This document shows, one piece after another, positions 1 through 12,215 of a stretch of DNA of 64,000 nt (its first letter is position 1; every line of letters begins with the position of its first letter). The notes below the pieces were generated by a model, which was not told where the DNA came from, searched no databases, and saw only the letters and a program-made list of their open reading frames with translations. The stretch spans positions 19,869,456 through 19,933,455 of the forward strand of contig NC_051095.1 of NCBI RefSeq assembly GCF_901709675.1, given 5' to 3'. The translations under genes were made by a program, and so were the position numbers. This DNA is from Syngnathus acus. Lineage: Eukaryota; Chordata; Actinopteri; Syngnathiformes; Syngnathidae.

Positions 1-330
1 AGAAAATAACTCAAAATAGGGACTACAGTAATCCTTGACTTTATTGTGGTTCGTAAATCTTTGCCACACTATACCACATTGTTCCGCTGTCCCATATAAT
101 GACTGTGGTAGGGCATTACTTGCCTCAAATTCCCAAATATAATGTTCGTCATGCACAATTCTAACAAAATGTTATTCAAAACAATCGAGAGGACAACATT
201 CATTCTGGCCTGTGATGAGTGAACTTTAATCTTGTAGGAAGTGGTGCCTCCCGTCACTTGCCTCATCACTGAGCATCTTCGTCTCCTTCCAATTCATTAA
301 AACACACCAGCGAGCGGCTTCACTAGCGCG

Positions 331-384
331 CTACATAACAACTGTGTGTGCGGCCGCGTCAATGAGATGATAAACACACTCACG
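331..384 (-). CDS. Possible minus-strand terminal exon
   Basis: A very good acceptor (TCTCTCTCCCTGGAATTCCTTTGCAG) is followed on the minus strand by RECVYHLIDAAAHTVVM and a stop. A second open frame here would also fit the phase left by the 3.4 kb candidate exon. The surrounding 300-490 is CpG-rich compared with its neighbours. It could be the last exon of the same unknown gene or a chance site. Confidence 0.2.
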   Translation of the reverse strand, partial: RECVYHLIDAAAHTVVM

Positions 385-1544
385 CTGCAAAGGAATTCCA
401 GGGAGAGAGAACCCCAGGCGGTGTTTCGCTCAGAGCAGCTTGTCAGCGCGCATTAACGTAATGATTTTCTTATGCCGACGTGACGTGAACAGCAGAATAA
501 CACGTGACACATTTTCCATTTGTAGTGATATGGAAACAAACTTTTATTACAACCTTTGCCTTCGGAGCAAGAAGGATACAATTATTTTGTTTTTGTTTTT
601 TCTGGGTGTACTTTAGTCATTTTTGTATGATCCTGGGGCACCATCCTTTTTGACCGAACCCCCAAAGCAGAATTTCTTTTTTATCTATGTTGCAACAACG
701 CTGCTGCTCGTTTTTTTGGGTGTTTTTTTTTTTTTTTTTTTACAGCAACCCAAAAACACATTGTGAAATGAAAATAAACGTCCCAATTTAAGTCGTTTCA
801 TGGCACAATCATCCTCAATCAAGCCAATAAATCACATCTGAGGACATCATTGACTTGCGTCACGGTTGGGGCGCATTGGACATGATGGGAAAAAAAAAAG
901 AAATGCTTTTCCTGTGCTTTCATGTGGAAAATGACAGACAAACTAACAGCACACCCAGATAATTGAATGCCTCTGGCAATCACAATGACCATATACCCTT
1001 ATAATATAAGTATGTATAATTTCTAATCAATCTCTTAAATATAAGTCTTATATTTGGTTAATTATTTAATTATTTAATTATTTAATTAATTAGAAATTAT
1101 ACAGGGTGGAAAAATTAAGGTTACACTTTGCTTTTGTTTTTGTTATGAGGAAAATTACCCAAACACTAAAAAGTTTGTATCAAGCAAAAGTAAGGTTTCA
1201 AGCCCGGTGTTAGGGTTTTGTGGAAGGCCAAAGGTTTTAACACTTCTGAACACTCTGTCTCTAACACTTGACAAATAAGTGGGAGGACAGCCAATAATTT
1301 AGCAAATAGAAGAATTTACGTTACAAACAGCTTTAAAAGGCAGAGGTTGCAGTTTAGTGTTTTGTGGCGGATTATTAAAGTTTGCCACCATGCTTTGCCT
1401 ACATGCAATGGCAAAAATGAAAATTCCTGTCAATTTAGTGTCATCCACCTGTCCAGTATAGATGGTTAAAATTTGGATGCAATTGGGCGAAATCCATTCG
1501 ATAGGTTTAACTTTGAAGGCTCCCTGGAAATGACCGGATGGACT

Positions 1545-1930
1545 CTGAAATAGCTGCTTCAAACCAAAATGGTGGACATCCTATGCAATTTACTAGTATA
1601 ATTTACAACCTGGTTTATTCTGACTTTTTTCATGATAGACATGCCAACCAAATTGCATCACAAATTTATTGTCATTCATCAGTGGAATACATGAGGATCA
1701 AATTTGGTAGAAGAAAAAAATTCAACTAAGGGCTTGCCTTTGCAGGACCTTCAGAAACCGAATTGAACAAGAAAGCAAAATGGCCGACTTTCTGTGCATT
1801 TTACAGTAAGATTTATAGAGATTTTTTTTGTGAGTCTTCACATGATTTCCATGCCTACCAAATTCCATTTTGCGAAGTCAAATTAGCTTCAGGGGCTAAA
1901 TTTGGAAAAATTCCACAGTGGTGGGTGGGG
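1545..1930 (+). repeat. Dispersed repeat of AAAATGGC...CATGCCAACCAAATT type, two copies
   Basis: Copies at about 1,545-1,735 and 1,755-1,930 share an order of words: AAAATGG near the start, a T-rich run, CATGAT(A/T)GACATGCC, CCAAATT, then GCTTCAGGGGCTAAATTTG. The open frames over them are not coding. Confidence 0.55.
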
Positions 1931-2454
1931 GGAAATAACGAAGGAGAAACAAAACAATTTCAAGAGACTCTTGGCACCTTGTGCCCGGGCCCTAATGATG
2001 CACTGTCTGAGTCAACACACAACTTTCCCGTCAGGAGCAGTCATTCGGAAAAGCCAGAACCCCCAAGGCGGGAGAGCATGGAGAAGGTAAACATGGAGAA
2101 AAAGACGAAATGATGAATCCGGGAGAAAAATAAAGTGCTAATATGTTGTTACCTACTTGGCTACACTAGTAGCACTCACGGGAATCTTTCGATCGTATAA
2201 ACGATTATGCCACAGCACAGGAGAAAAGGATCATAATTGTAAAATATGAACATATGGTAAGAGGGAGAACATTGATAAAGCAGCTCCTAAACATACAGTA
2301 TGCAAATCTTTGGAGTAAACTAGCCTCCGACAGTGTGAACAAAATTGTGTATCACTTTTTCTTGAAAGGCAGACTACTCAATTAACAGTAACATGTTCGA
2401 AACTTCTTTGCGACAGGAAAAACCTGTTTGCAACTGTTTGCAACCTTTTAGGAA

Positions 2455-2565
2455 TAACCTTTTAGGATGAGATATGGGTTTCAAGTTTAGGTTTCAAGCC
2501 AGGTTTAAGATTTTAAATTAGGGTTTCATACCAGAGTTAGCGTTTTTAAGTAGGGCTTAAGTATC
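2455..2565 (+). repeat. Short GGGTTTCAA-type patch
   Basis: Contains GGTTTCAAGTTTAGGTTTC, AAGCCAGGTTTAAG and AATTAGGGTTTCATACC, an outlying copy of the same motif. Confidence 0.55.
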
Positions 2566-2773
2566 TGGTTGAGAGCTATCATTTCTCCTCATTTATCACA
2601 ATAGTTTACTACATTCAGATGTTCCAAACAAACATATTGAAGTCATGAGGATTTTTTTTTCCTCCACAGAAATAATGAAAATAGAAAAGATAAAACTTTG
2701 ACCCATATAAAACATGCACTGTTCTCTGTGAAAACTGATGTGTCTTTATCACATATTTTTTCCATCTTCATCA

Positions 2774-2804
2774 TTATGCTGAATTGAGCGTGAGCCAGAG
2801 CGGT
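2774..2804 (-). CDS. Possible terminal coding segment of the same minus-strand gene
   Basis: A strong pyrimidine-rich acceptor (TTTGTATTTATTTATCCGCAG) lies just above 2804 on the minus strand. Joined to the AG left by the 3.4 kb candidate, the frame reads R-PLWLTLNSA and stops. It is short, and an alternative last exon exists at 331-384. Confidence 0.15.
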
Positions 2805-3112
2805 CTGCGGATAAATAAATACAAAACGATGCAATGATTGCAGCCGTCTTTTAAGCAAAATAAGCTGCAGGCTGTAGGAGGTTTTGCAAAGTGTACAAAA
2901 AGACAGAAAAGCTCTATGAAAGCGCACACAGCATTAGTGAGGTCAGCACAATGGTTCTTTTCATAACAAATAACTGTTATATAATAACAAAAAATATATA
3001 TGCAGCGGATACGCAGTATGAAGTACACAGGTCAAATAAAATAAATAAAACAAAAAAATCATTTATTTTAATAAAGCTCTAACTGAGCTTGTACAATTTG
3101 GAATGTGATTAA

Positions 3113-3368
3113 AACATCCGCCTCACTGTGCAGAGTTCGTGGGTTTGATTCTGGGCTCCGGCCTTCCTATGTGGAGCTTGAATGTTCTCCCCTTGCCTAT
3201 GTGGTGAGCACTTTAAATGTGAATGGTTGTTTGTCTATATGTGCCCTGCAATTGGCCGGTAACCAGTTCAGCATATACCCCGTATACTTCCCAGACACCT
3301 CTGAGATAGGCTCCAGCCCGCCCGCGATCCTCGAGAGGATCGGTTTAGAAAATGGATAGCTGGATATT
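3113..3368 (+). mobile_element. V-SINE-like element
   Basis: tRNA-like head (CATCCGCCTCACTGTGCAGAG, with GGGTTTGATTC as box B), a shortened GAATGTTCTCCCC core, and a 3' part ending GAAAATGGATAGCTGGAT. The layout matches the V-SINE group. Confidence 0.7.
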
Positions 3369-3414
3369 CTATTTATTCATTTATTTATGTACGTGTACTT
3401 GTACTTGTACTCAC

Positions 3415-3493
3415 CTGTCAGTGAAAAGCTCCTCCATCACCAGCATGTGGCCTGAAGGGCTGATGCTCATGTGACCATAAATACAGAGAAGCC
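3415..3493 (-). CDS. Candidate internal exon of an unrecognised minus-strand gene
   Basis: A 79-nt minus-strand segment follows a TGTCATGTCTGCAG acceptor and ends at a perfect CAG|GTGAGT donor. Only one frame is open, reading LLCIYGHMSISPSGHM then LVMEELFTD; the other two have stops. It enters after one base of a codon, as the 8.4 kb candidate exits, and leaves AG. Composition looks coding. No family is recognised, and no known domain can be claimed. Confidence 0.4.
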
Positions 3494-3805
3494 CTGCAGA
3501 CATGACAAATTTATTAATAAGTTAATCATCATCATCATCACCATCATCAGCTCAATTAACCCCCGTTTGATTTTTTTTCATGACAGAAAAGCACAAGCAA
3601 ATGTCACATTTAACAAAGATCAACGCTCAGCAAATGGCGCCAGATTAAACAGATGATTTGGCACCACAAATTATCAGTTTGTTTTTTTAACCAAATCTGG
3701 CATGGTTAATGAAGTGATGCTCGCTTTGAAGCAAATGCTGAACATCTTGTCTTCTCAATTACAGTATGGCTAGCTATTTAATTCAATGATATGTCATGTT
3801 TAAAC

Positions 3806-3880
3806 ACCCACACGCGCACATACTCACGTGCACACACACACTCACACACACACACGCACGTGCACACGCACACACACACG
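3806..3880 (+). repeat. Imperfect (CA)n tract
   Basis: CA repeats broken by CG, TC and GT changes. Confidence 0.9.
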
Positions 3881-4109
3881 TCTTCATATTGTTTCCAGGT
3901 CAAGCTTCAATAGGGACACATTTGTAACAAGTGGAACCCCAACCACAACAAAACACATCTACAGTAAAACAGCTATCTTCAGTCTGGTGTTGGTAAGGAA
4001 AGGAAATTCTAGTTTAAATATCCACACTTCTTAAAATAATAATGAATCTTTTCAAGTATTTATGACAGCCCAGACAAAATCAGGAATGACTCCCTGGGAT
4101 CCCTGTCAA

Positions 4110-4320
4110 TGACCCTAAAATGGCTGCTTCACAAAAAAAAAAAACAATGAGGCATGGCTTCTTGAGATTATTTTGTGGGTCTACTCATGATAGACGTGCC
4201 AACCAATTTTATTATGCTAAGTGGCTTTGGGAATTGGAATATCAGAAAATTCTTGGATGTACAACTAAGACAATTTTGGCAGAATTCCTGTCAAATTCTC
4301 CCACATCAAACGTATAAACC
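4110..4320 (+). repeat. Copy of the AAAATGGC...CATGCC dispersed repeat
   Basis: Same ordered words: AAAATGGCTGCTTCA, GGCTTCTTGAGATTATTTTG, GGGTCTACTCATGATAGACG, GCCAACCAATTTTATTATGC. Confidence 0.55.
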
Positions 4321-5379
4321 TTGTTTTTATTCACTGGATACAAAATGTTTGAAGCATACTATAACACACTAATCAATAGAATATGACTGACCGACCGATC
4401 GATTGATTGATTGAATATACTTATGGGAGATTTTTTTAAGAGTAGTATAGCTGAGTTCCTAAAAGAAGTAACAGGTTGGTCATTGTCTTTGGGTCATCAG
4501 TTCAGGGATTCACTTTTTACATTCCCACCCAATTAGGTCTTAATGTGTTCCCAGAATGCAACACAAGCACAGTAAAAGCGAAGGCCAGCTGGCGGCCAAA
4601 TGTTGAAATGGTTATTTTATGAGACTCTCTGCTCATTGGCAGGCATTTTACTTTAAATGTGCTTTAATGACAGAGAATAAACAGACTTCAGCTCTGTTTG
4701 GACCCAATGTCTCTTGATGTCACATATAATTCATCTTTGCTCTCAGCTACCAACATCAGAGAAGTAGATTGTCCTAAGAATTTTGCCTATTTGCTTCTTC
4801 TTATCATACTCAATGGAGGGACGTTTTGCGTTATGGCGAACTTCAATGAGTCGTAAAAACTCTAATAACTCCACAAGTTCATAAATTATTTACTTGGCGG
4901 TATGCGTAAATGTGCCAAGAATTCTTCCTTCTGGGTTTGAAGCAACTATTTTAGGCTCAATTGGCTTCGTGGTGCTCAACAGGATGCAAAAAAGCAACCC
5001 CCAAAACCAGATTCACTTTTGCAACATGGAATTTGGTAGACATGCTTACCATTAGTAAATGCAGAAAAAAAGTCTTAAGAAGCCATGAATAGACACATGA
5101 AATCTGTCATTTCGGGTTAAGATGACCATTTTAGGCTCAGTTGTATCCAACAGGATTTAATTAATAATTTGATAAATAAATAAAAAACAACCAGCTGAAT
5201 TCAGTTTTAACGAGCAACATGAAATTTGGCAAACATGTTTATAATAAGTTGATGCACAAAAATGTGTCAAGAAGCCCCGCTCAAGACAGGAAGTCTGACA
5301 TTTTGATTTGAAGTAAGCTCAGCGCGAGCAACAGCATTAAAAACAAACAAATTTTAAAAAAAGACCGACGCAGTTTCGT

Positions 5380-5615
5380 AAAACTGCTGAGCCGTGACTG
5401 GTTGTGACCTGAGACTTGGCAACTGCGATGTCATTTTCAGTTGACAGCAAGTGGCAAAATGGCCGCCCCCGGAGATGGATGAAAATGAGTGGATTTCGCC
5501 TGTTTAATTGATATTCCATAAACAAAACATTAATCATCCCACTGTGTTTTGACTAGTTGGACTGCACGGAACATATTATTACAAAAAAAACATTTGCGGT
5601 TGACTTTTTCTTTAA
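5380..5615. mobile_element. Single-arm copy of the piggyBac-like palindromic element
   Basis: This matches the right arm of the 20.9 kb element, from GCCGTGACTGGTTGTGACCT to a TTAA at 5612-5615. The left arm is missing. Confidence 0.6.
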
Positions 5616-5823
5616 ATTGCCATTATAGACATGAGAATATAAACTATAATCAACGCAACGTTGTATGTCCAAATGTTAAATTATTGCACACATTCAAGCG
5701 GGCTGTAGGAGGAGAATAATTATGATGATGATTGAATCAACTCCCCTGACAGAGCACATGATGTAACCGGTCAATAGTTTGACAGCAGACTGTCTCCGTT
5801 AAGTGAGTGACGTCCCTTTATGC

Positions 5824-6930
5824 CAGGGGTCACCAAACTACGGCCCGCGGGCCGGATACGGCCCACGGGACCGTTTAATCCGGCCCGCCAACCCTGAACA
5901 AATTGTATTATTAAACTTTTTTTTTTTGGTCATTTTGCCTGCAATGACTGCGTTTCCCCAGTAGATGGGGAAGCGCTCGCCTGCGCATTTACTACCGGAA
6001 GCCGTGTCAGAAAACTCGGTGCACACTCACAAGTGCGTGTACGTACGTACTCAGTAGTACGGACATGGCGCACTCGCGCTCTATTTGTATCAGTCCCGAA
6101 TTTAGAGCGTGGGCTGTGACGACAGCATTCTTGTAATTCGCGCGCTGAGCTTTCAGATGCAGTTTTGCGCTAAAGCCACCCACAAACCTTCCCCTGGAAT
6201 CCTTCCATTAAAATGAGTCGCCCAAGGAAAAGCAAGGTGGACACAGTGCCGAGCGTTTAAAAGAGAGTGGCCAATTTGGCTCGACGTACGTGACGTGACG
6301 TTCAGCCACATGAACGTCAACATCAAACCGTCACAGATGGAGGTAAACGGACCAACACCTCGGATCTCGCCTAAGAATTGCCACAACAAATTTTACTCCA
6401 GACTATGACGCACTAGCAAACTTTAACAAAAAAGACAGCGGTGTCTACAAGCCTACTGGAACCTACAAAAGGATTATAAGGAAGGAACACAAGAACTTTA
6501 AGAGACTGCTCATATGTGTCAGAGAGATTCTGCTCTGACAACTGAGCTGAACTTTTATCTGTTAAGATTGTGCATGGCACAACAGAAAGTTAATGTTCCA
6601 TGGCTTCTTTTTCTATGAGGAACCCAGAGAGAGTTATTTAGTTATTATTTATTTCCTGTTTTTTCTGTGAAGAACTCAGAGAGGGCTATTTAGTTATTAT
6701 TTATTTCATTAATAGTGTTATTATTTGTTTCCTGACTTTTTTTCTGTAAAGAACCTGGAAAGGGTTATTAAATAACCGTTATTTGGTTATATGTGGCTTT
6801 CTGGAAAACAATACATTTTTTAAGCTCCCCTACGATCGTCACACTTTTTCTGTTACAAACTGACACCGGCCCCCCATCAGAGAAGGGAAAAGTTATGTGG
6901 CCCTCACAGGAAAAAGTTTGGGGACCCCTG
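5824..6930. mobile_element. hAT-type DNA transposon, dead, with perfect 8-bp target duplication
   Basis: The ends are inverted repeats: CAGGGGTCACCAAACT at the left and, read inward, CAGGGGTCCCCAAACT at the right. Both sides are flanked by the same 8 bases, CTTTATGC (5816-5823 and 6931-6938), the hAT hallmark. The 1,107-bp interior has a remnant of the transposase start at 6,213 (MSRPRKSKVD), broken by stops. Later sequence contains two near-repeats around AACCCAGAGAGRGYTATTTAGTTATT. It is non-autonomous now; the intact duplication suggests a fairly recent insertion. Confidence 0.9.
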
Positions 6931-7145
6931 CTTTATGCGTTTGGCATCCCTCTGCTGTCCATACTAAGAATATTCCGTTGAATTAGTGCAAATCAAGCCC
7001 TTGTTTATAGACAATTGGCATGTCTGACTTGGAAGAGAATTTATAGTCCCAGCAAAGTCATTACATCTTAGTAAGAATGAGACTTTGGTGTCTTCCATCT
7101 GTCTAGTACAAGGTTAAAATCTTTGTAGGTGTTCAAAATCTCAAG

Positions 7146-7317
7146 TACCGTAATTTTCGGACTATAAGTCGCGGTTTTTTTCATAGTTTGGGTGGGGGGG
7201 CGACTTATACTCAGGAGCGATTTATATACATATATATGTTTTTTTTCACTTTTTTGGGCATTTTATGGCTGGTGCGACTTATACTCCGGTGCGACTTATA
7301 GTCCGAAAATTACGGTA
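7146..7317. mobile_element. Palindromic miniature element, TACCGTAATTTTCGG family, copy 1
   Basis: A 172-bp element with inverted ends, TACCGTAATTTTCGGACTAT and its complement, and inner repeats of GCGACTTATACTC. It has no coding capacity. The same family recurs at 42,900 and 43,861. Confidence 0.88.
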
Positions 7318-7319
7318 TG

Positions 7320-7860
7320 TCTTTGGTGATCCCCTGCTAATGGCCAAAATGACCCAAAATTGCCCACTTCAAATTAAAAGGGCCTACTTACTGTTTCTTC
7401 TTCGGACTATGTCCACTCTTGATAGACATTTTTGCGAAATATCATGTTCCTAATTAAAACTTGGTTCAGATGTTGGCTTTCAAAGAATGGCAGGATGCGC
7501 TACCAAAGATCATCACCCTTGTCTGCCCTGCTGTGCCAACACACGCTGACAAAAACCCAATTTATTTTCCAATTACTGCTGTCCATCCGTCTAGTATACA
7601 AGTTTCAATATTTGGTCATAATTGGAAAAAGTATTCTGAAAAAAATGTCAAGTTCGACTTGGAAGAACGGACCACTGAAAATTAGCAACATTTTCCTAAA
7701 ATGTCACATTCAAAGAGAATATGACGGACTTGCTGTGGCTCTTTTAGCATGGCTTCTTGAGGCTTTCTTTCCTATGGTGTCTATGATCATCATAGCTACC
7801 GAATTTCATGTTGCTAGGTAAAATTGCATTTGGGACTGTTGACATTCTAGCAGAAGAGTT
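7320..7860 (+). repeat. Copies of the AAAATGGC...CATGCC dispersed repeat
   Basis: At least two diverged copies. The second has GGCTTCTTGAGGCTTTCTTT, ATGATCATCATAGCTACCGA and ATTTCATGTTGCTAGG. Confidence 0.45.
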
Positions 7861-8397
7861 ATCAAACTTGACTACCATGTTCCACCCACACACCACCACA
7901 GAAATTCTACTTCTCTGCAAGTTTGTGTTGCCCATCTGTCTATTTCAGTTCTTTATCTTATTTGATTGTTACTATTTCGCTGTCTGTTTGTTCAGGTGTG
8001 CCCGGCCTCTGGATTTTCAGCCTACTCATAAGTACCTCGGGTACCAAATATGGTTATAAAAGGTTAATAATGTCTTATAAGCTCATTTGAGACTCCCTCT
8101 GATCGTCTGACATAGCAGACATTTCATTTATCCAGCTGGCTTGCATTCATTTAATGTTAACTAATGAGTCACGTGACTAACTGAAGGCCTAATTAGAGTC
8201 CCACACTTGATACCTGAGACCTGATGTCAAGTGCAGAGGCAGGCCAGTGGGATTTTGTCCAAATCGGTCCAGTGTAGTCTAAAAGGACTAAAAGGAGGTG
8301 TCGTTCACCTCTCCTGCACAACCCCCGAGGTAGCCATCAACTGGCAATTAACATGTAAATTGAAGTGGAAAGTTCATCAAGGAGCACTCACGCTCAC

Positions 8398-8465
8398 CTG
8401 CTGGTGCAGGGAAAATGTCCTCTGTGGATGGAACGAACAAGAACAGGGAAGCTTCCGTCCACCGG
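8398..8465 (-). CDS. Candidate internal exon of an unrecognised minus-strand gene
   Basis: On the minus strand a 68-nt segment lies between a TTTTGTGTGTAG acceptor and a CAG|GTGAGC donor. In the frame that matches the next candidate exon (3415-3493) it reads RWTEASLFLFVPSTEDIF then PAPA, leaving one base. I do not recognise the family. All three frames are open over this short span, so the case rests on splice-site quality and phase agreement. Confidence 0.32.
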
Positions 8466-9793
8466 CTACACACAAAACAATATAAAAAGTAAGGACAATT
8501 AAAAATCACAAACTACTATAACCAAGTCTATAACAATTCCTTAAATCAATTTTATGATCATATCTACAGTCATGTCTAGAAACGTAATTAATCTATGATC
8601 ATGTCATTACTATAGTAAGCTGTAAACGTGCGTGTGAGCGTGCGTGCTTGTGTGGGCACATGTGTCTACATGTCGCCAACAGCAGCTCAAAATTGATAAC
8701 ATGAAACAAAACGCACTTGACCCCAAAGTCCACTTCCTTCAAAGTATGATAACGCAAAATGTTATCTGCAAGACATTTTTATGGCGAGTCACATCAACAT
8801 ATCTTTGGATTACGCTGAGAGCTGGAAACTTGGAACCATAAATGCGTAAAAATGTTCCCCATATTGTCCTTGCTCAATTACGAGACAAAGAAGGTAAAAA
8901 AACAAAGTTCGACTCCTGAGTTGATCAAATAATCACTGCATTTTTTTATTGTACATTTTATGACAACCAGGATGTGCCTTTTGGTTTGGGGGTACGCATG
9001 CACATATGGCAAAGACTTCCATTAACAGCCCAAACTATACTTAGCTACTCCCTGACATGCAAAGCGTGTCTCTCAGATACAATGCCTGACTTCAACTTTC
9101 AGCAAGAGCACAAAAACAGCAAAAAGGTCAGATTCTCAGCAAAGAGCTCCAAAAAAAGTTCCACAAACAAAAAAGTCAGTGTGAAAAGGTCCATTCCTTC
9201 CAGTGAAAATCGGAAAACGTTAAATTTTCATTTAAGATGGAGTGTTGGTCGTACTCCTATTGATTTGCGCATGAAGTTAAAACATTTATTTTGTTTTTCT
9301 CTACCAGGTTACGACAATTCTTATCATGTTTTAATGAATTCCCGATTTATTTAGGATGTATGTTGTTTAAGCAACAGCAGATGCCAAGTTTTAGAAATGC
9401 AAAACAAGGTGGACTCATCCAAACCACATCCACGGGACACTTTTAAGTCCATAAAACCAGAGAAAGTGCTTTGTGATTTATTGCCCCCCGGGAGACAAGG
9501 CCGCTCCCACGCAAACGCACGCACGCGCACATGCACATGCTGCACTTTATCCAGCAGTAGCTTTCCCAGCTGTAAAGCTTCTAGATCACTCTGTTATCTG
9601 CTGAAAGCCGGGATACAGCATTACACTGGACATCTAATAGCAGGGTGGTAATGGAGTTAGAGCTCAGTTGAGTGAGTATCAAAAATTAAACAGATTCTTT
9701 TTCAGGAGATAGGGATTAATTTGTTTCATTTGTTCCATCAATTTAGAGTTTTCCCCACCCTAAAACTGGTTTGTTCTATTTATTCCTTTATCT

Positions 9794-10135
9794 CAGGGGT
9801 GTCAAACTCATTTTTTTTCGTGAGCCGCATTGTAGTCATAGCTTCTTTCGGAGGGCCATTATGACAACCCAAATGAATGTATGAGCACCTCATATTATAT
9901 ACAGTAAAAGCTACAAAACAAAAAAAAAAAAAAAAAAAAACTGACAAATAACTCGTTTTCAAATCAAACAAGTCAAAACTGGTCAAATATTTAAAAAAAA
10001 AGATATTATTAAAAGTGAAGACAATTTGCAATTCTAGTCATGACACACAAATTTGATGCACAATTTGTCTTCGCGGGCCACATAAAATGATGTGGCGGGC
10101 CGTATCTGGCCCCCGGGCCTTGAGTTTGACACGTG
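9794..10135. mobile_element. hAT-type miniature element, copy 1
   Basis: 342 bp with inverted ends CAGGGGTGTCAAACTC and GAGTTTGACACGTG. The flanks CTTTATCT and CTTTAGCT form an 8-bp duplication with one mismatch. The interior is shared with the copy at 58,360. Confidence 0.85.
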
Positions 10136-11334
10136 CTTTAGCTCATTAAATAGCTGATTAATAATAAATAATAAAACAATAATTATGAATGAAATAAACA
10201 ATCTTCCTATACTGAGCATTTTTCTATGTCTATAGGCTAATGATTTATTGTGAATAACAAAAAAATAATAAATGAATAAAACAAACCTTTATAAGATTAC
10301 ATTAACTTGGTTCATTCAATAATCAATAAATGAATTATAAATCTTCCATTGACAAGAAAATTATGATGTTGATGAACAAAAACAATGTTAATCATGGGAA
10401 CGTCCACAACAGGGATTCAATCCGAATTAACCCACCAGGATTGTACGATTAGCTAGAATGAAATGAGGGAGTCGTTTTAAGGTCAATTTATAATGAAAAG
10501 AAAAACCTAGTTAACAAGCAGACGTTTCATCATACTCATGTACTGAGGATCCTAGGATCGCATAGTCCATTGTTTGAGGAATACCCAAAGCACATTGCAG
10601 CTGCCGTTCAGTGGACTCACTGAAGAGTTTATGGTGACCAGAAGCCCTGCATTACAGGGAATCCAAGGATGATGAAGGTTCTCGCAAAAGAAAGCCTGTT
10701 TTTGTCATCTTTGAGAAATATAGCGCTGAGTGTGGAGGTTTTTCTTAAAAACAACAGTATTCGAAATCTGACAGCTCTGGTTTCTGTACTGTCAGACAAA
10801 TTGCCTGTAATGCCTTTAGATAAATTATAAAATAATCACAAAATGAAAACATGTAAATAAGATAAAAGAACAAGACAATCACTTTTTAATTTGCGCAAAT
10901 AAATGCAAACTAAACAACCCAAATGAAAGAATACTTCATAAAAATAGTATTAACACTTTTGACAACACTACATTCAACGATCTGAGTTTACAAACAGTCT
11001 GAGTGAAGATTGTACTTGAACCCTATTTCTGAACGCACCCACAATGAGGGAACTGGAATTTTGACTCTTAGAAGGAAGAAATTCAGCAAAAAAAAAAAAA
11101 AAAAAAACCCACAAAATAGTGAAGTAATGGTGCAAGAGATGAAGTTACAAATGACAACCCATGATAGAGAAGTCACAATAACTGAATCTCACAGTAGCGA
11201 GGGGACACTATAATCAACATTTAGTTCAGTTTTTCATGTGTCTGTAAAAAAAAAACACTTGTGTTTTTATTTTAGGAGAGTGAAGATATTTTATAACTTC
11301 ATTGCTGTGTATGTATTCCTTAAAGATTGGTTAG

Positions 11335-11425
11335 CATGTCCTGCTCACTGTGCAGTGGGCGTGGCTTTGAGAGTGGGCTCCGGCCTTCCTGTGCAGTTTG
11401 TGTTTTGGATATCTACACAAACACA
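11335..11425 (+). mobile_element. V-SINE-like head fragment
   Basis: Contains the TGTCCTGCTCACTGTGCAGT and GGGCTCCGGCCTTCCTGTG stretches shared with the 3.1 kb copy. The remainder is missing. Confidence 0.5.
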
Positions 11426-11694
11426 TGATGTGTATGAGGATGTGGTGTGGGTTGACTTAAGGACCCCACACACGTTGACTTGGCAAACACAAATGAACAT
11501 TGCGCACGCTCTATTGACCATTTGCTAACTCAAATTTGCGACGGCTGCTACCACAGCGCTTCTGTGCGCAGTGAGGCCACCTGCGTAAAAGTTGGAATGA
11601 CAAAATACACTTCTTCAGAAAAAGGGAAACAATCAATTTTAGTTCCTCTGAAGTTCTTCCTCCCCCCCATTTTTTTTAAATCAAAGAAACATAT

Positions 11695-12000
11695 CCATCC
11701 ATCCATTATCTGAGCCACTTATCCTCACGAGGATCGCCGGCGTACTGGAGCCTTTCCCATCAGACTGGGCAGTCGGCGAAGGGACACCCTGAACCTGTTG
11801 CCAGCAAATTGCAGGGCACACAGAGACGAACAACCATTCGCTCTCACAATCACAGCAAAGGAGAATTTCAAGTGGTCAATCGGCCTCCCACGCATGTTTT
11901 TGGAGTACCCAGAGGAAACCCACCCAAGCATGGAGCTGGAATCCAACACTGCACCTCTGAACTGTGAGGCGGACGTGCCCCACCGTGCCACCCAAAGAAA
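11695..12000 (-). mobile_element. V-SINE-like element
   Basis: Minus-strand copy. Read on the + strand: ATCCATCCATTATCTGAGCC, then CCTGAACCTGTTGCCAGC, the core near 11,900-11,940, and a head with AACTGTGAGGCGGACGTG. Confidence 0.75.
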
Positions 12001-12054
12001 TGTAGTAGTCTATAATATTGTCCTTTATAAAAACAACAAGAGGGCGGCACAACA

Positions 12055-12215
12055 TGCATGCTAGGCCGATTGACCACTCAAACTTTTTGTAGGTGTGATT
12101 GTGGGTTTGGATGGTTGTTAGTCTCTATGTGCACTGTGATTGGCTGGCAACCAATTCAGAGTGTCCCCTGCCTACTGCCCGAAGTCGGCTGGAATAGGCT
12201 CCAGCACCTCTATAA
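12055..12215 (+). mobile_element. V-SINE-like body fragment
   Basis: Carries ATGCTAGGCCGATTGACCAC, GATTGGCTGGCAACCAATTC and GGAATAGGCTCCAGC, the 3' half of the family. It is adjacent to a minus-strand copy, giving an inverted pair. Confidence 0.65.

Noticed and set aside
2890-3090. Overlapping open frames on both strands
   Set aside because: AT-rich, no homology, no splice context; consistent with chance.
3520-3545. (ATC)n run as a CRISPR or regulatory repeat
   Set aside because: Only a short trinucleotide run; CRISPR arrays are not expected in a vertebrate genome, and no spacers are present.
10600-10680. Minus-strand microexon between TGTAATGCAG and TTCA|GTGAGT
   Set aside because: Splice sites are good, but the 26-nt exon does not join in an open frame to the 8.4 kb candidate.
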